Shown piece by piece: positions 51,084 to 61,714 of a stretch of DNA of 64,000 nucleotides. The stretch is from JAWWPG01 sp033850885 (GTDB lineage Bacteria > Actinomycetota > Actinomycetes > Propionibacteriales > Nocardioidaceae). Location: the NCBI GenBank assembly GCA_033850885.1, contig JAWWPG010000020.1, forward strand, positions 62,001 to 126,000. The letters run 5' to 3'. Position 1 is the first letter of the stretch, and the number at the start of each line of letters is the position of its first letter. A program made the translations under genes and the position numbers. The notes beneath the pieces are model-generated. The model was given only the letters and a program-made list of their open reading frames with translations. It did no database searches and had not been told where the DNA came from.

Positions 51084-52109
51084 ATGAGCGGGCGGCTTGA
51101 CCCGAGCGTCGCCGCGGTACGGCGTGCGGTTCGCCTGTCGCTCGGCGACCTCGAGCCGGGGCAAGTCGTGCTGGCAGCCTGCTCCGGCGGCGCGGACTCC
51201 ATGGCGCTGACGGCGGCGGCCGTCTTCGAGGGTGCCAAGGCCGGCTGGCTGGTGGGCGCCGTCGTCGTCGACCACGGTCTGGCCGGCGAGTCGGCGCAGG
51301 TCGCGGCCGCGGTGGCTGATCGGCTGGCGACGTGCGTGCCGTTCCAGGGGCTGGACCCGGTCGAGGTGGTGGCGGTGTCGGTGGGCTCCGCTGGGGGGCC
51401 CGAGGGTGCCGCCCGTGCCGCACGGTATGCGGCTCTCGGCACCGCGGCCGCGACGCGGGACGCGGTGGTGCTCCTTGGGCATACGCTCGACGACCAGGCG
51501 GAGACCGTGCTGCTGGGGCTCGGCCGAGGGAGCGGGCTGCGCTCGCTGGCGGGGATGCGCCCCGTCCACGGTCCCTACCGTCGGCCGCTGCTCGAGCTGA
51601 CCCGCGCGCAGACCCGGCAGGCATGTGCGGCACTCGCGCTGCCGGTCTGGCACGACCCCGCGAACGACGACCTCCGGTTCGCGCGAGTGCGGGTACGCCG
51701 CAATGTGCTGCCCGTGTTGGAGGACCAGCTCGGGCCCGGCGTGGCGGAGGCGCTGGCCCGAACCGCCGACCTGGCCACCGCCGACGCCGACGCCCTTGAC
51801 GCGATCGCCGGCGAGCTCGCGACCCTCGCGGGCCTCGGCACAGCGGCCGGCCCGGCAGCAGCCACGGAGGGCGCAGTCTCCCTCGACGTGCGTCGGCTGG
51901 CGCCGGCCCCGCGGGCGGTGCGCACCCGAGTGCTTCGGCTGGCCGCGCTCGCCGCCGGCTGCCCGGGCGGTGAGCTCTTCGCCGTACATCTGGGCTCCGT
52001 CGACGCGCTGGTCACCGGTTGGCACGGCCAACGAGGCGTCGACCTGCCCGGCCACCTGACGGCGACCCGGCACGGCGGCACGCTCACGTTCTCGGCCAAG
52101 GTGCCGTGA
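51084..52109 (+). CDS. tilS: tRNA(Ile)-lysidine synthase
   Basis: The 341-residue protein has the PP-loop SGGADSMAL (residues 34-42), VVVDHGLAGES, GHTLDDQAETVLLGLGRGSG and WHDPANDD. TilS attaches lysine to C34 of the CAU-anticodon tRNA-Ile so that it reads AUA. It follows the metalloprotease by 3 bases and precedes hpt, the usual order. Length is normal for actinobacteria. Confidence 0.93.
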   Translation: MSGRLDPSVAAVRRAVRLSLGDLEPGQVVLAACSGGADSMALTAAAVFEGAKAGWLVGAVVVDHGLAGESAQVAAAVADRLATCVPFQGLDPVEVVAVSVGSAGGPEGAARAARYAALGTAAATRDAVVLLGHTLDDQAETVLLGLGRGSGLRSLAGMRPVHGPYRRPLLELTRAQTRQACAALALPVWHDPANDDLRFARVRVRRNVLPVLEDQLGPGVAEALARTADLATADADALDAIAGELATLAGLGTAAGPAAATEGAVSLDVRRLAPAPRAVRTRVLRLAALAAGCPGGELFAVHLGSVDALVTGWHGQRGVDLPGHLTATRHGGTLTFSAKVP

Positions 52110-52208
52110 CGGTGTCGGTCCGGCACACTGAGCGGTACGTCAACCTACCGAGCGCCGACGCTGCCCATCCGACGTCACCCGACCATCCGACCGCAACCGG
52201 GAGCCCCA

Positions 52209-52760
52209 GTGGATGTCAGCCACGTCGAGTCAGACCTGAAGGCGATCCTGGTGACCGAGGTGGAGATCCAGCAGCGGCTGCGTGAGCTCGCCCGCCGGAT
52301 CGACGAGGACTACCAGGGGCTTGACCTGCTGCTCGTGGGCGTGCTGAAGGGCGCCGTGATGGTCATGGCCGACCTCGCCCGTAGCCTCGACAGCCACGTC
52401 GCGATGGACTGGATGGCCATCTCGTCGTACGGCTCCGGCACGAGCTCCTCCGGCGTCGTACGAATCCTCAAGGACCTCGACACCGACATCACGAACCGGC
52501 ACGTGCTCGTCGTCGAGGACATCATCGACACCGGACTCACGCTCTCGTGGCTCGTCGCCAACCTCGAGTCACGCCGTCCGAAGTCCGTCGAGATCTGCAC
52601 CCTGCTACGGAAGCCCGACGCACTGCGGATGACGGTGGACGTGAAGTACGTCGGGTTCGACATCCCGGACGAGTTCGTCGTGGGCTACGGGCTCGACTAC
52701 GCCGAGCGGTACCGGAACCTCCGCTCGGTATGCACGCTTGCCCCGCACGTCTACGCTTGA
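52209..52760 (+). CDS. hpt: Hypoxanthine phosphoribosyltransferase
   Basis: The 183-residue enzyme salvages hypoxanthine and guanine with PRPP. VLVVEDIIDTGLTL is the PRPP-binding motif, preceded by LLVGVLKGAVMVMADL and the flexible loop SSYGSGTSSSG. The GTG at 52209 gives the family-typical N-terminus. It sits between tilS and ftsH, the standard actinobacterial arrangement. Confidence 0.95.
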   Translation: MDVSHVESDLKAILVTEVEIQQRLRELARRIDEDYQGLDLLLVGVLKGAVMVMADLARSLDSHVAMDWMAISSYGSGTSSSGVVRILKDLDTDITNRHVLVVEDIIDTGLTLSWLVANLESRRPKSVEICTLLRKPDALRMTVDVKYVGFDIPDEFVVGYGLDYAERYRNLRSVCTLAPHVYA

Positions 52761-52923
52761 CTGGACGTCTCCCCGAGGGCGTGAGATCCGCCACCTGCCA
52801 GGTCGTTTTTCGGCGCGGCGGGACCGTTCTCGCACGCGCCGGCGTCGGGCGCTTGGGCGGTAAGCGACAATGGAGGCTACTACTGGTTGACCGGCAGGAG
52901 GCACGGGGCGGGAGCTCCGGTAG

Positions 52924-54999
<2,076 letters not shown>

Positions 55000-55003
55000 C
55001 CGG

Positions 55004-55606
55004 GTGGACGGCACTCCAGGAGTACCGGCCGGAGGCAGCGTGCCGCCGTTCGACCAGGCCCGGGCAGAGGCCGCCGTGCGTGAGCTGCTGATAGCCGTCG
55101 GTGAGAACCCCGATCGGGAGGGACTGCTCGAAACGCCGCGCCGTGTCGCCCGGGGCTACGCCGAGACCTTCGCCGGGCTTCGGATGGAGGCCGAGGACGT
55201 GCTCTCGACCACGTTCGACATCGGGCACGACGAGCTCATCCTCGTCAAGGGCATCGAGGTCTGGTCGACCTGCGAGCACCACCTCGTGCCTTTCACCGGG
55301 GTCGCGCACGTGGGCTACATCCCGGATGAGGACGGCCGGATCGCCGGGCTGTCGAAGATCGCCCGGCTCGTCGACGTGTTCGCCCGCCGCCCGCAGGTTC
55401 AGGAGCGCCTGACCACGCAGGTCGCCGACTCCATGATGCGGATCCTCAAGCCCCGCGGGGTGATCACCGTCATGGAGTGCGAGCACCTGTGCATGACGAT
55501 GCGGGGGGTGCGCAAACCCGGCTCGAAGACGGTCACCAGCGCCGTACGCGGCCAGCTGCTCAACCCCGCCACCCGGGCCGAGGCCATGAGCCTCATCCTC
55601 GGCTGA
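55004..55606 (+). CDS. folE: GTP cyclohydrolase I
   Basis: The 200-residue enzyme makes dihydroneopterin triphosphate, the first step of folate synthesis. Zinc ligands are visible in STCEHHLVPF and MECEHLCMTMRG, and SKIARLVDVFARRPQVQERL is the usual core. The GTG at 55004, four bases after the ftsH stop, is the likely start; a GTG at 55040 is an alternative. It is the first gene of the folE-folP-folB-folK run. Confidence 0.94.
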   Translation: MDGTPGVPAGGSVPPFDQARAEAAVRELLIAVGENPDREGLLETPRRVARGYAETFAGLRMEAEDVLSTTFDIGHDELILVKGIEVWSTCEHHLVPFTGVAHVGYIPDEDGRIAGLSKIARLVDVFARRPQVQERLTTQVADSMMRILKPRGVITVMECEHLCMTMRGVRKPGSKTVTSAVRGQLLNPATRAEAMSLILG

Positions 55607-55614
55607 GGCGCCGG

Positions 55615-56523
55615 ATGAGGAGCCAGTCCACTCCCCCCGTCTCCACCGGATGCCTGCCGGTGTTCGGCCGGCCGGTCCGTGAGGTTGCGGCCCTGCCCAG
55701 TCCAGGCCGCTGCCTGGTGATGGGCGTGGTGAACGTCACGCCCGACTCGTTCTCCGACGGGGGCAGCTGGCTGGACCCGGCGTCGGCGATCGACCACGGT
55801 CGCCGGCTCGTCGCCGCCGGTGCCGACCTCGTCGACGTGGGCGGCGAGTCGACCCGTCCAGGGGCCGAGCGTCCCAGCGTCGCAGAGGAGCTACGCCGCG
55901 TGCTGCCGGTGGTGACGGCACTCAAAGCAGCGGGTGCAGTCGTCAGCATTGACACGATGCGGGCCGAGGTCGCCCGCCTCTGTGTCGAGGCCGGCGCGAT
56001 GGTCGTCAACGACGTGTCCGGTGGGCTTGCCGACGACGAGATGCTCGCCACTGTGGCTAGCCTGCGGGTCGCGTACATCGCCATGCACTGGCGCGGCCAC
56101 TCGGCGTCGATGCAGCAGCGGGCGTCGTACGACGACCTGCTCGGTGAGGTGACGGCCGAGCTCGCCGAGCGCGCGAGAGCAGCCCTGTCCGCCGGCGTGC
56201 CAGCCGATCGGCTCGCCCTCGACCCGGGTATCGGGTTCGCGAAGACCGCTGACCACAACTGGACGCTGATGCGTCACCTCGACTCCCTGCACTCCCTCGG
56301 GTTCCCCCTGGTCGTCGGGTCTTCTCGCAAGTCGTTCCTGGGTGCACTCCTTGCGGACGACGAGGGGGTGCCCCGCCCGCCGCGGGGCAGGGACGATGCC
56401 TCGGCGGCCCTGTCCACGCTTGCTGCCCTGTCGGGGGCCTGGTGCGTGCGCGTGCACGATGTCGCCCGTTCCTACGACGCGGTGCAGGTGGCGGCCCGGA
56501 TCGGCGTAGAGGCGGAGCGGTGA
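55615..56523 (+). CDS. folP: Dihydropteroate synthase
   Basis: The 302-residue TIM-barrel enzyme joins p-aminobenzoate to hydroxymethyl-dihydropterin pyrophosphate and is the sulfonamide target. MGVVNVTPDSFSDGG, DVGGESTRPGA, NDVSGG, DPGIGFAKTADHNW and VGSSRKSFLG are all present. The ATG at 55615 lies 8 bases after folE; the next gene starts on its stop (GTGA). Confidence 0.94.
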   Translation: MRSQSTPPVSTGCLPVFGRPVREVAALPSPGRCLVMGVVNVTPDSFSDGGSWLDPASAIDHGRRLVAAGADLVDVGGESTRPGAERPSVAEELRRVLPVVTALKAAGAVVSIDTMRAEVARLCVEAGAMVVNDVSGGLADDEMLATVASLRVAYIAMHWRGHSASMQQRASYDDLLGEVTAELAERARAALSAGVPADRLALDPGIGFAKTADHNWTLMRHLDSLHSLGFPLVVGSSRKSFLGALLADDEGVPRPPRGRDDASAALSTLAALSGAWCVRVHDVARSYDAVQVAARIGVEAER

Positions 56524-56951
56524 GGCCGGCCGTCGACGAGGTACTGGCGGTCCACGCCGACTTCTACACTGCCTTCGAGAGCGCGGACTTCGACATGATG
56601 TCCGACCTGTGGGCCGATGACGACGCCGTCGTCTGCGTGCACCCGGCCGCGCAGCCGATCCGCGGCCGCGCCGCCGTGATGCGGTCGTGGTTGGCGCTGA
56701 TGGCCGATGCGCCGTACATCCAGTTCTTCCTCACCGACGTCGAGGCGACGGTCACGGAGGACCTCGCGACGGTCACCTGCGTGGAGAACGTCCTTTCCGC
56801 TGCTGCCGACACTCCGCTCGGAGTCTTTGCCGGGGGTACGGCGGTTGCAACCAATGTCTTCCGCAATACGTCCAAGGGTTGGCGGTTGTGGGTACACCAC
56901 GCATCCCCGGTACTGTCGGGCACGGAACCGCAACAGGAAGAGAGCTCATGA
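56520..56951 (+). CDS. SnoaL-like (NTF2-fold) protein
   Basis: The 143-residue protein shows VLAVHADFYTAFESADFDMM, LWADDDAVVCVHPAA and IRGRAAVMRSW, the layout of small nuclear-transport-factor-2-like proteins. Catalytic roles in this fold vary and no active site is certain. It overlaps folP by 4 bases and folB by 4 bases, so it is embedded in the folate operon. A folate-linked job is possible but not shown. Confidence 0.8.
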   Translation: MRPAVDEVLAVHADFYTAFESADFDMMSDLWADDDAVVCVHPAAQPIRGRAAVMRSWLALMADAPYIQFFLTDVEATVTEDLATVTCVENVLSAAADTPLGVFAGGTAVATNVFRNTSKGWRLWVHHASPVLSGTEPQQEESS

Positions 56952-57340
56952 CGAGACTGCGCACCAGGTTGGCTACCGCCGACCGACTGGTGCTGACGGG
57001 GCTTCGAGCCGTCGGCCACCATGGTGTCCTCGACCATGAGCGCCGTGCAGGACAGGAGTTCGTCGTCGACATCCAGATCGGCCTCGACACCCGGCCTGCC
57101 GCGGAATCAGATGACCTTTCCGAGACCGTCCACTACGGAGATCTGGCGGAGCGTCTGCACGCGGCGATCGCCTCCGATCCGGTGGACCTGATCGAGACGC
57201 TCGCGCAGCGACTCGCGGACGTCTGCCTTGCGGAACCATCGGTCGACTGGGTCGACGTGACCGTCCACAAACCCCATGCACCCATCCAGGTTGCTTTTGA
57301 CGACGTCAGCCTGACCATCCATCGGAGCCGAGATGACTGA
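56948..57340 (+). CDS. folB: Dihydroneopterin aldolase
   Basis: The 130-residue enzyme converts dihydroneopterin to hydroxymethyl-dihydropterin and glycolaldehyde. GLRAVGHHGVLDHERRAGQ and VTVHKPHAPI carry the conserved Glu and Lys. It overlaps the SnoaL-like gene by 4 bases and folK by 8 bases, indicating coupled translation. Confidence 0.93.
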   Translation: MTRLRTRLATADRLVLTGLRAVGHHGVLDHERRAGQEFVVDIQIGLDTRPAAESDDLSETVHYGDLAERLHAAIASDPVDLIETLAQRLADVCLAEPSVDWVDVTVHKPHAPIQVAFDDVSLTIHRSRDD

Positions 57341-57896
57341 GACGCCCAACCCGCACATCGTCGACCCCGACACCCTGACGGGAGAGATGCGCCCCATCCG
57401 GCCCGCCGTCCTGTCGCTCGGCAGCAACGCCGGTGACCGGCTGGCCAACCTTCAGGGCGCCATCAACGCCTTCGCCGACACCCCCGACGTCAACATCGTC
57501 GCGGTCTCGTCGGTCTACGAGACGACCCCGGTGAACGCGCCGGACGGTTCCCCGGAGTTCCTCAACGCCGTCCTGCTCGCGGACAGCACGCTGTCGGTCA
57601 ACGTGCTTCTCGACCGGGCGATGGCTGTGGAGGATGCCTACGGGCGGGTCCGGACCGAACCCAACGGACCCCGGACCCTCGACGTCGACCTGATCGTCGT
57701 GGGCGACCGCATCTCGGACACCGACGAGCTCAAGCTTCCGCATCCACGCGCATACCAGCGCGCATTCGTGCTGGTGCCCTGGCACGAGATCGACATTCGC
57801 GCGCAGATCCCCGGCCGCGGCAAGATCGCCGACCTGCTCGCGGACCTCGACACCAGCGGAGTGGTCCACCGGCCAGATCTCGAGCTCGAGATCTAG
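57333..57896 (+). CDS. folK: 6-hydroxymethyl-7,8-dihydropterin pyrophosphokinase
   Basis: The 187-residue HPPK transfers pyrophosphate from ATP to hydroxymethyl-dihydropterin. LSLGSNAGDRLANLQ, SSVYETTPVN, and GPRTLDVDLIVVGD with the Mg-binding Asp pair are diagnostic. It carries about 25 residues before the fold that are not conserved. It ends 3 bases before the DUF3180 gene. Confidence 0.94.
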   Translation: MTETPNPHIVDPDTLTGEMRPIRPAVLSLGSNAGDRLANLQGAINAFADTPDVNIVAVSSVYETTPVNAPDGSPEFLNAVLLADSTLSVNVLLDRAMAVEDAYGRVRTEPNGPRTLDVDLIVVGDRISDTDELKLPHPRAYQRAFVLVPWHEIDIRAQIPGRGKIADLLADLDTSGVVHRPDLELEI

Positions 57897-57899
57897 CAG

Positions 57900-58379
57900 T
57901 TGCCCGACCAGGAGAGCCCCGAGCGAGGGACCGTCACACCGACGCACATCCGCTCGTTGCTCGCCCTCTTCGTGCTCGGTGGACTGCTGGGCTTCGCGTT
58001 CGCCCGCATCACCGTCGCGGTCAACGGCATCGCCCCGCAGATCCAGTGGAGCTCCGTCATCGTCCTGCTCGCGGCGGCGTCCATCGTCTTGGTGCTGGCC
58101 AACTCGACGTACCGGACGCTGCACCGAGAGCGCCGGGTGATGGACGTCCAGCGCGCCGTCCGCTTCTTGCTGCTGGCGAAGGCGAGTGCCCTCGTGGGGG
58201 CCATCGTGGCAGGCGGCTACCTGGGCTTCGCCCTCGACTTCGTCGGCCAGCTCAACGTGACGCTGCCGGAACAGCGCGTGATCAGGTCCGTCTGCGCGGC
58301 GATCTCCGCCGTGCTGCTCGTCGTCGGGGGGCTGTTGCTCGAGCGCGCCTGCCGGGTTCCGAAGGACAAGGACGAATAG
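57900..58379 (+). CDS. DUF3180 membrane protein
   Basis: The 159-residue protein has four hydrophobic segments (LLALFVLGGLLGFAFARI, VIVLLAAASIVLVLA, ASALVGAIVAGGYLGFAL, AISAVLLVVGGLLLE) in the DUF3180 pattern and is almost always found after folK in actinobacteria. The start is a TTG at 57900. Its function is unknown. Confidence 0.85.
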   Translation: MPDQESPERGTVTPTHIRSLLALFVLGGLLGFAFARITVAVNGIAPQIQWSSVIVLLAAASIVLVLANSTYRTLHRERRVMDVQRAVRFLLLAKASALVGAIVAGGYLGFALDFVGQLNVTLPEQRVIRSVCAAISAVLLVVGGLLLERACRVPKDKDE

Positions 58380-58388
58380 AATCCGGCC

Positions 58389-58937
58389 ATGGCAGTCAGC
58401 CACCGGACCCGGCGGAGCGTGCGCGTCACGGTGGCCGGGGCCCTCGTCGGACTCGCTGCGCTGACGGTCGTCGCGGCTGTCGTCTCGTCGACTCTTGTCG
58501 ATGCGGCCGCCCTGATCTCGGTGCTCGCCGGGGGCCTTGCTGTGCGCATCGTCTCGAGCGAGGTCGTCCAGACGCGCCGCAAGGCCGCCGTTGAGCGAGC
58601 CGACCTCGCGAGGGCGTTCCAGGACGTGGCGACGCAAAGCCACCGGGAGCACCTGGAGCTGACCGCGGTGATGGCCGACCGCCTCTCGGACAAGGACGCC
58701 GTGGTCGAGGACCTCGCGGAGATGCTGCGCGTAGCCGAACGGCGCGCGGGCGACGCCGAGATCCGGCTGCGCCGGGAAGCCCGGCGCGCCGAGGAGGCCC
58801 AGGACCGGCTGGCTGCCCTGCTCGACGAGGTCCTCGGCACCGCCGGCTCGTACGTCGACACCGACCGCGAGGGCGCCCTGGTCGACCCGCCAAACGTGGT
58901 GAACCTGTTCCGCCGGGACGACCGACTGCACGCCTGA
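58389..58937 (+). CDS. Membrane protein with C-terminal coiled coil
   Basis: The 182-residue protein has two closely spaced hydrophobic segments (about 13-55) and then a long charged helix (about 60-150) with heptad-like spacing (AERRAGDAEIRLRREARRAE). No family was recognised. It is the last gene of the fol/DUF3180 run, 9 bases after DUF3180, and is convergent with the osmoprotectant ATPase. It may be a scaffold or membrane-linked structural protein. Confidence 0.7.
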   Translation: MAVSHRTRRSVRVTVAGALVGLAALTVVAAVVSSTLVDAAALISVLAGGLAVRIVSSEVVQTRRKAAVERADLARAFQDVATQSHREHLELTAVMADRLSDKDAVVEDLAEMLRVAERRAGDAEIRLRREARRAEEAQDRLAALLDEVLGTAGSYVDTDREGALVDPPNVVNLFRRDDRLHA

Positions 58938-58989
58938 CCGGGACACCGGACGAGTCCCGAGACGCCGCCGATCGGCGGCCGCGAGCCGG

Positions 58990-60174
58990 CTAGACGTGCA
59001 GCGGGCCGGTCGAGGAGACCTGGACGTCGGCCAGCTCTCTGCCGTCCTCCTCGGCACTCACGGACCGACGCAGCGCCTCGTGCAGGGTCGCTGGCGTCAG
59101 CACGCCGAGGAACCGGTCACCGTCCAGCACCGCCACCCAGCCGGCGTCCCACTGGAGCATCGTCGCGAGGGCGTCCTTGAGCGACGCCTCGTTGGTGACC
59201 CAGGCGTCCATCCGCTCGCCCCGGTCACGAACGACGCCGGGACCGGTGGCCCGTTCGCGCGATATCCAGCCGCGGAGGTTGTCATGGTCGTCGAGCACGA
59301 CGGCCCAGCGGGCGTCCTGGCCGCCGATCCGTCCTGCGGCTTCGGCAAGGTCGTCGTTCTCGTGCACGATCGGCGGCATCTCGAGGTCGGTCTCCGCGAT
59401 GGGGGTGACGGCCAGCCGGCGCAGCCCACGGTCGGCGCCGACGAACTCTGCGACGAACTCGTCGGCCGGCCCCCCGAGCACCCGCGCCGGGGTGTCGAAC
59501 TGGGCGAGACGCCCGCCTCGTTCGAAGACGGCCACCCGGTCGCCGAGCCGTACCGCCTCCTCGATGTCGTGGGTGACGAGGACGACGGTCTTGGCGAGCT
59601 GCTCCTGGATCGCGAGGAACTGGTCCTGCAGGCGGGTCCTGACGATCGGGTCGACCGCGCCGAAGGGCTCGTCCATGAGGAGTACGGCGGGGTCGGCCGC
59701 CAGCGCCCGGGCCACCCCGACCCGCTGTTGCTGGCCGCCGGACAGCTGGCGTGGGTAGCGGTCGGCGAACTCGGACGGCTCGAGTCCCATCGTGGTGAGC
59801 AGCTCGTCCACTCGCTCGTTGGTCCGCTTGCGGTCCCAGCCGAGCAGCTTGGGGATGGTCGCCACATTGGTGTGCACGGTCTGGTGGGGGAACAGGCCGA
59901 TCTGCTGGATGACGTAGCCGATCCGCCGACGCAGCCTGACCGCGTCGATGTGCGTGACGTCCTCACCCTCGAGCTCGATGCGTCCCGTCGTGGGCTCGAT
60001 GAGTCGGTTGATCATCTTGAGCGTCGTCGACTTGCCGCAGCCGGACGGCCCAACGAGCGTGACGAGCTCCCCGCGCGGGATGTCCAGGTCGAGCTCACGG
60101 ACCGCGACGGTCCCACCGGGGTACGTCTTGCCGACCCCGATCAGCCGGATCATGAAGTCTTCGCTACGGTCCAT
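58990..60174 (-). CDS. opuCA: Osmoprotectant (glycine betaine/choline) ABC transporter ATP-binding protein
   Basis: The 394-residue ATPase has Walker A GPSGCGKST, QLSGGQQQRVGVARAL and LLMDEPFGAVDP, with the QIGLFPHQTV loop of OpuCA/ProV. From about residue 250 two CBS-like segments follow, which sense ionic strength in OpuA-type systems. It is divergent from the two permeases; only 3 bases separate the two start codons. An ATG at 60153 is an alternative start closer to the conserved MIRLIGVGKTYPGG. Confidence 0.88.
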   Translation of the reverse strand: MDRSEDFMIRLIGVGKTYPGGTVAVRELDLDIPRGELVTLVGPSGCGKSTTLKMINRLIEPTTGRIELEGEDVTHIDAVRLRRRIGYVIQQIGLFPHQTVHTNVATIPKLLGWDRKRTNERVDELLTTMGLEPSEFADRYPRQLSGGQQQRVGVARALAADPAVLLMDEPFGAVDPIVRTRLQDQFLAIQEQLAKTVVLVTHDIEEAVRLGDRVAVFERGGRLAQFDTPARVLGGPADEFVAEFVGADRGLRRLAVTPIAETDLEMPPIVHENDDLAEAAGRIGGQDARWAVVLDDHDNLRGWISRERATGPGVVRDRGERMDAWVTNEASLKDALATMLQWDAGWVAVLDGDRFLGVLTPATLHEALRRSVSAEEDGRELADVQVSSTGPLHV

Positions 60175-60177
60175 GGC

Positions 60178-60873
60178 GTGACCCTACCCGCGTCGCCGCA
60201 GGCTGAATCGTGCTACAGCCTCTTCGTCAACCACTGGTGGTGTCCGTCGTACCTGCATGCCTATCAGAGCCAGCTGGAGTCTGCGACCAGACAACACGCG
60301 GAGATCACCGTCATCTCGGTGCTGCTGGGCCTGGTGATCGCGCTGCCTCTCGCCGTGGTCGCCCGGCGCTTCACCAGGGTGGAGGCCGCCATCCTCGGCG
60401 CCGCGACGGTTGTCTATACGGTGCCGTCGTTGGCGCTGTTCCCGCTGCTCGTGCCGTTCACCGGTATCACGGAGAGGACGGTGGTGATCGGGCTAGCCCT
60501 CTACTCGCTCACGATCCTGATCCGTAACACGCTGGCTGGTCTGCGGGCGGTGCCTCGCGACGTCCTCGAGTCGGCGGCCGGGATGGGCTACGGTCCTACC
60601 CGGATGCTGCTCACCGTCGAGTTCCCCCTGGCGATGCCGGTCATCATGGCCGGCCTGCGGGTGGCCACGGTGTCCACGGTGGCCCTGACCACGATCGGCA
60701 CCATCGTGTCGTACGGCGGCCTGGGCAACCTGTTGGCGCAGGGGGTGCAGCAGAACTTCAAGGCCCAGATCCTGGCCGCCAGCGTGCTCTGTGTGCTGCT
60801 CGCGCTGGCGTTCGATATCGCGCTGCTCGGCATCCAACGGGTGCTGACCCCCTGGACCTGGAAGCGGGGCTGA
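60178..60873 (+). CDS. opuCB: Osmoprotectant ABC transporter permease
   Basis: The 231-residue permease has about five membrane segments and the EAA-like loop ESAAGMGYGPTRMLLTVEFP followed by MPVIMAGLRVATVSTVALTTIG, typical of OpuCB/OpuCD. The only in-frame start near the conserved N-terminus is the GTG at 60178, 3 bases from the divergent ATPase start and without a ribosome-binding site; a leaderless transcript is possible. The second permease follows after 3 bases. Confidence 0.85.
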   Translation: MTLPASPQAESCYSLFVNHWWCPSYLHAYQSQLESATRQHAEITVISVLLGLVIALPLAVVARRFTRVEAAILGAATVVYTVPSLALFPLLVPFTGITERTVVIGLALYSLTILIRNTLAGLRAVPRDVLESAAGMGYGPTRMLLTVEFPLAMPVIMAGLRVATVSTVALTTIGTIVSYGGLGNLLAQGVQQNFKAQILAASVLCVLLALAFDIALLGIQRVLTPWTWKRG

Positions 60874-60876
60874 GCC

Positions 60877-61590
60877 ATGATCGGCGACGCGTTCTCCTAC
60901 ATCTTCACGAGCTCGAACTGGTCGGGGTCGGTCGGCATGCTCGTCGAGCTGGAGCAGCAGCTGCTGCTGACGGTGACGGCCCTAGCGCTCGCGATGCTCG
61001 TCGGGCTGCCGATCGCTCTGGTCCTCGGCCATCTCGGACGCGGCGGGTTCCTGGCCATCAACGTGTCGAACATCGGACGGGCCGTCCCGACGTTCGCGGT
61101 CCTGATCCTGCTCTCCGTCGGGCCGCTCGGCACGGGAGTTCTGGGACCCTACGGTCGAGCCGGACTGGCGACGCTCGTATCCCTGACGCTCTTCGCGCTG
61201 CCGCCGATCATCACCAACAGCTACGTCGGGATGCGGGAGGTGGACAGGAACACGGTCGAGGCTGCTACGGGGATGGGGATGAAGGGCAGCCAGCTCTTCG
61301 CCAGCGTGGAGCTGCCGTTGGCGATGCCGCTGGTCCTCACGGGGCTGCGGCTGGCGCTGGTCCAGGTCTGGGCGACGGCCACCATCGCCGCGCTGGTCGC
61401 GGGACCCGGTCTCGGAAACGTGATCACCGCGGGCTTCCAGAACAGCGACTACGGCAAGGGGCTGGCCGGAGCCATCGTGGTGGCGGCCGTCGCCCTGGTC
61501 CTGGAGGGCACCGCAGCGCTCGTCGAAAGGTTCGCGAACCCGCTGGCCCGGGCGGAGCGCAGGGAAGCGGCGACCGTCGCAGTTGCATAA
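60877..61590 (+). CDS. opuCD: Osmoprotectant ABC transporter permease
   Basis: The 237-residue permease has LLLTVTALALAMLVGLPIAL, the coupling loop EAATGMGMKGSQLFASVELP, and VQVWATATIAALVAGPGLGN. It pairs with the preceding permease as the two membrane subunits of the betaine/choline importer. The ATG lies 3 bases after the first permease. Confidence 0.87.
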   Translation: MIGDAFSYIFTSSNWSGSVGMLVELEQQLLLTVTALALAMLVGLPIALVLGHLGRGGFLAINVSNIGRAVPTFAVLILLSVGPLGTGVLGPYGRAGLATLVSLTLFALPPIITNSYVGMREVDRNTVEAATGMGMKGSQLFASVELPLAMPLVLTGLRLALVQVWATATIAALVAGPGLGNVITAGFQNSDYGKGLAGAIVVAAVALVLEGTAALVERFANPLARAERREAATVAVA

Positions 61591-61714
61591 CGGGTCTGCG
61601 CGTCTGTCGGAGCGTGGTGCCATACTCTTCCTGAGATCTCGGGTGCCACCCGGTGCCCGACCGGACACGCGTTGCCGACTTGCGGCTGCGGGACACAGAA
61701 GGCGGTACTGGGTT

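Noticed and set aside
50004..52073. A 689-codon open frame on the minus strand
   Set aside because: It is antisense to the metalloprotease and tilS, both complete genes.
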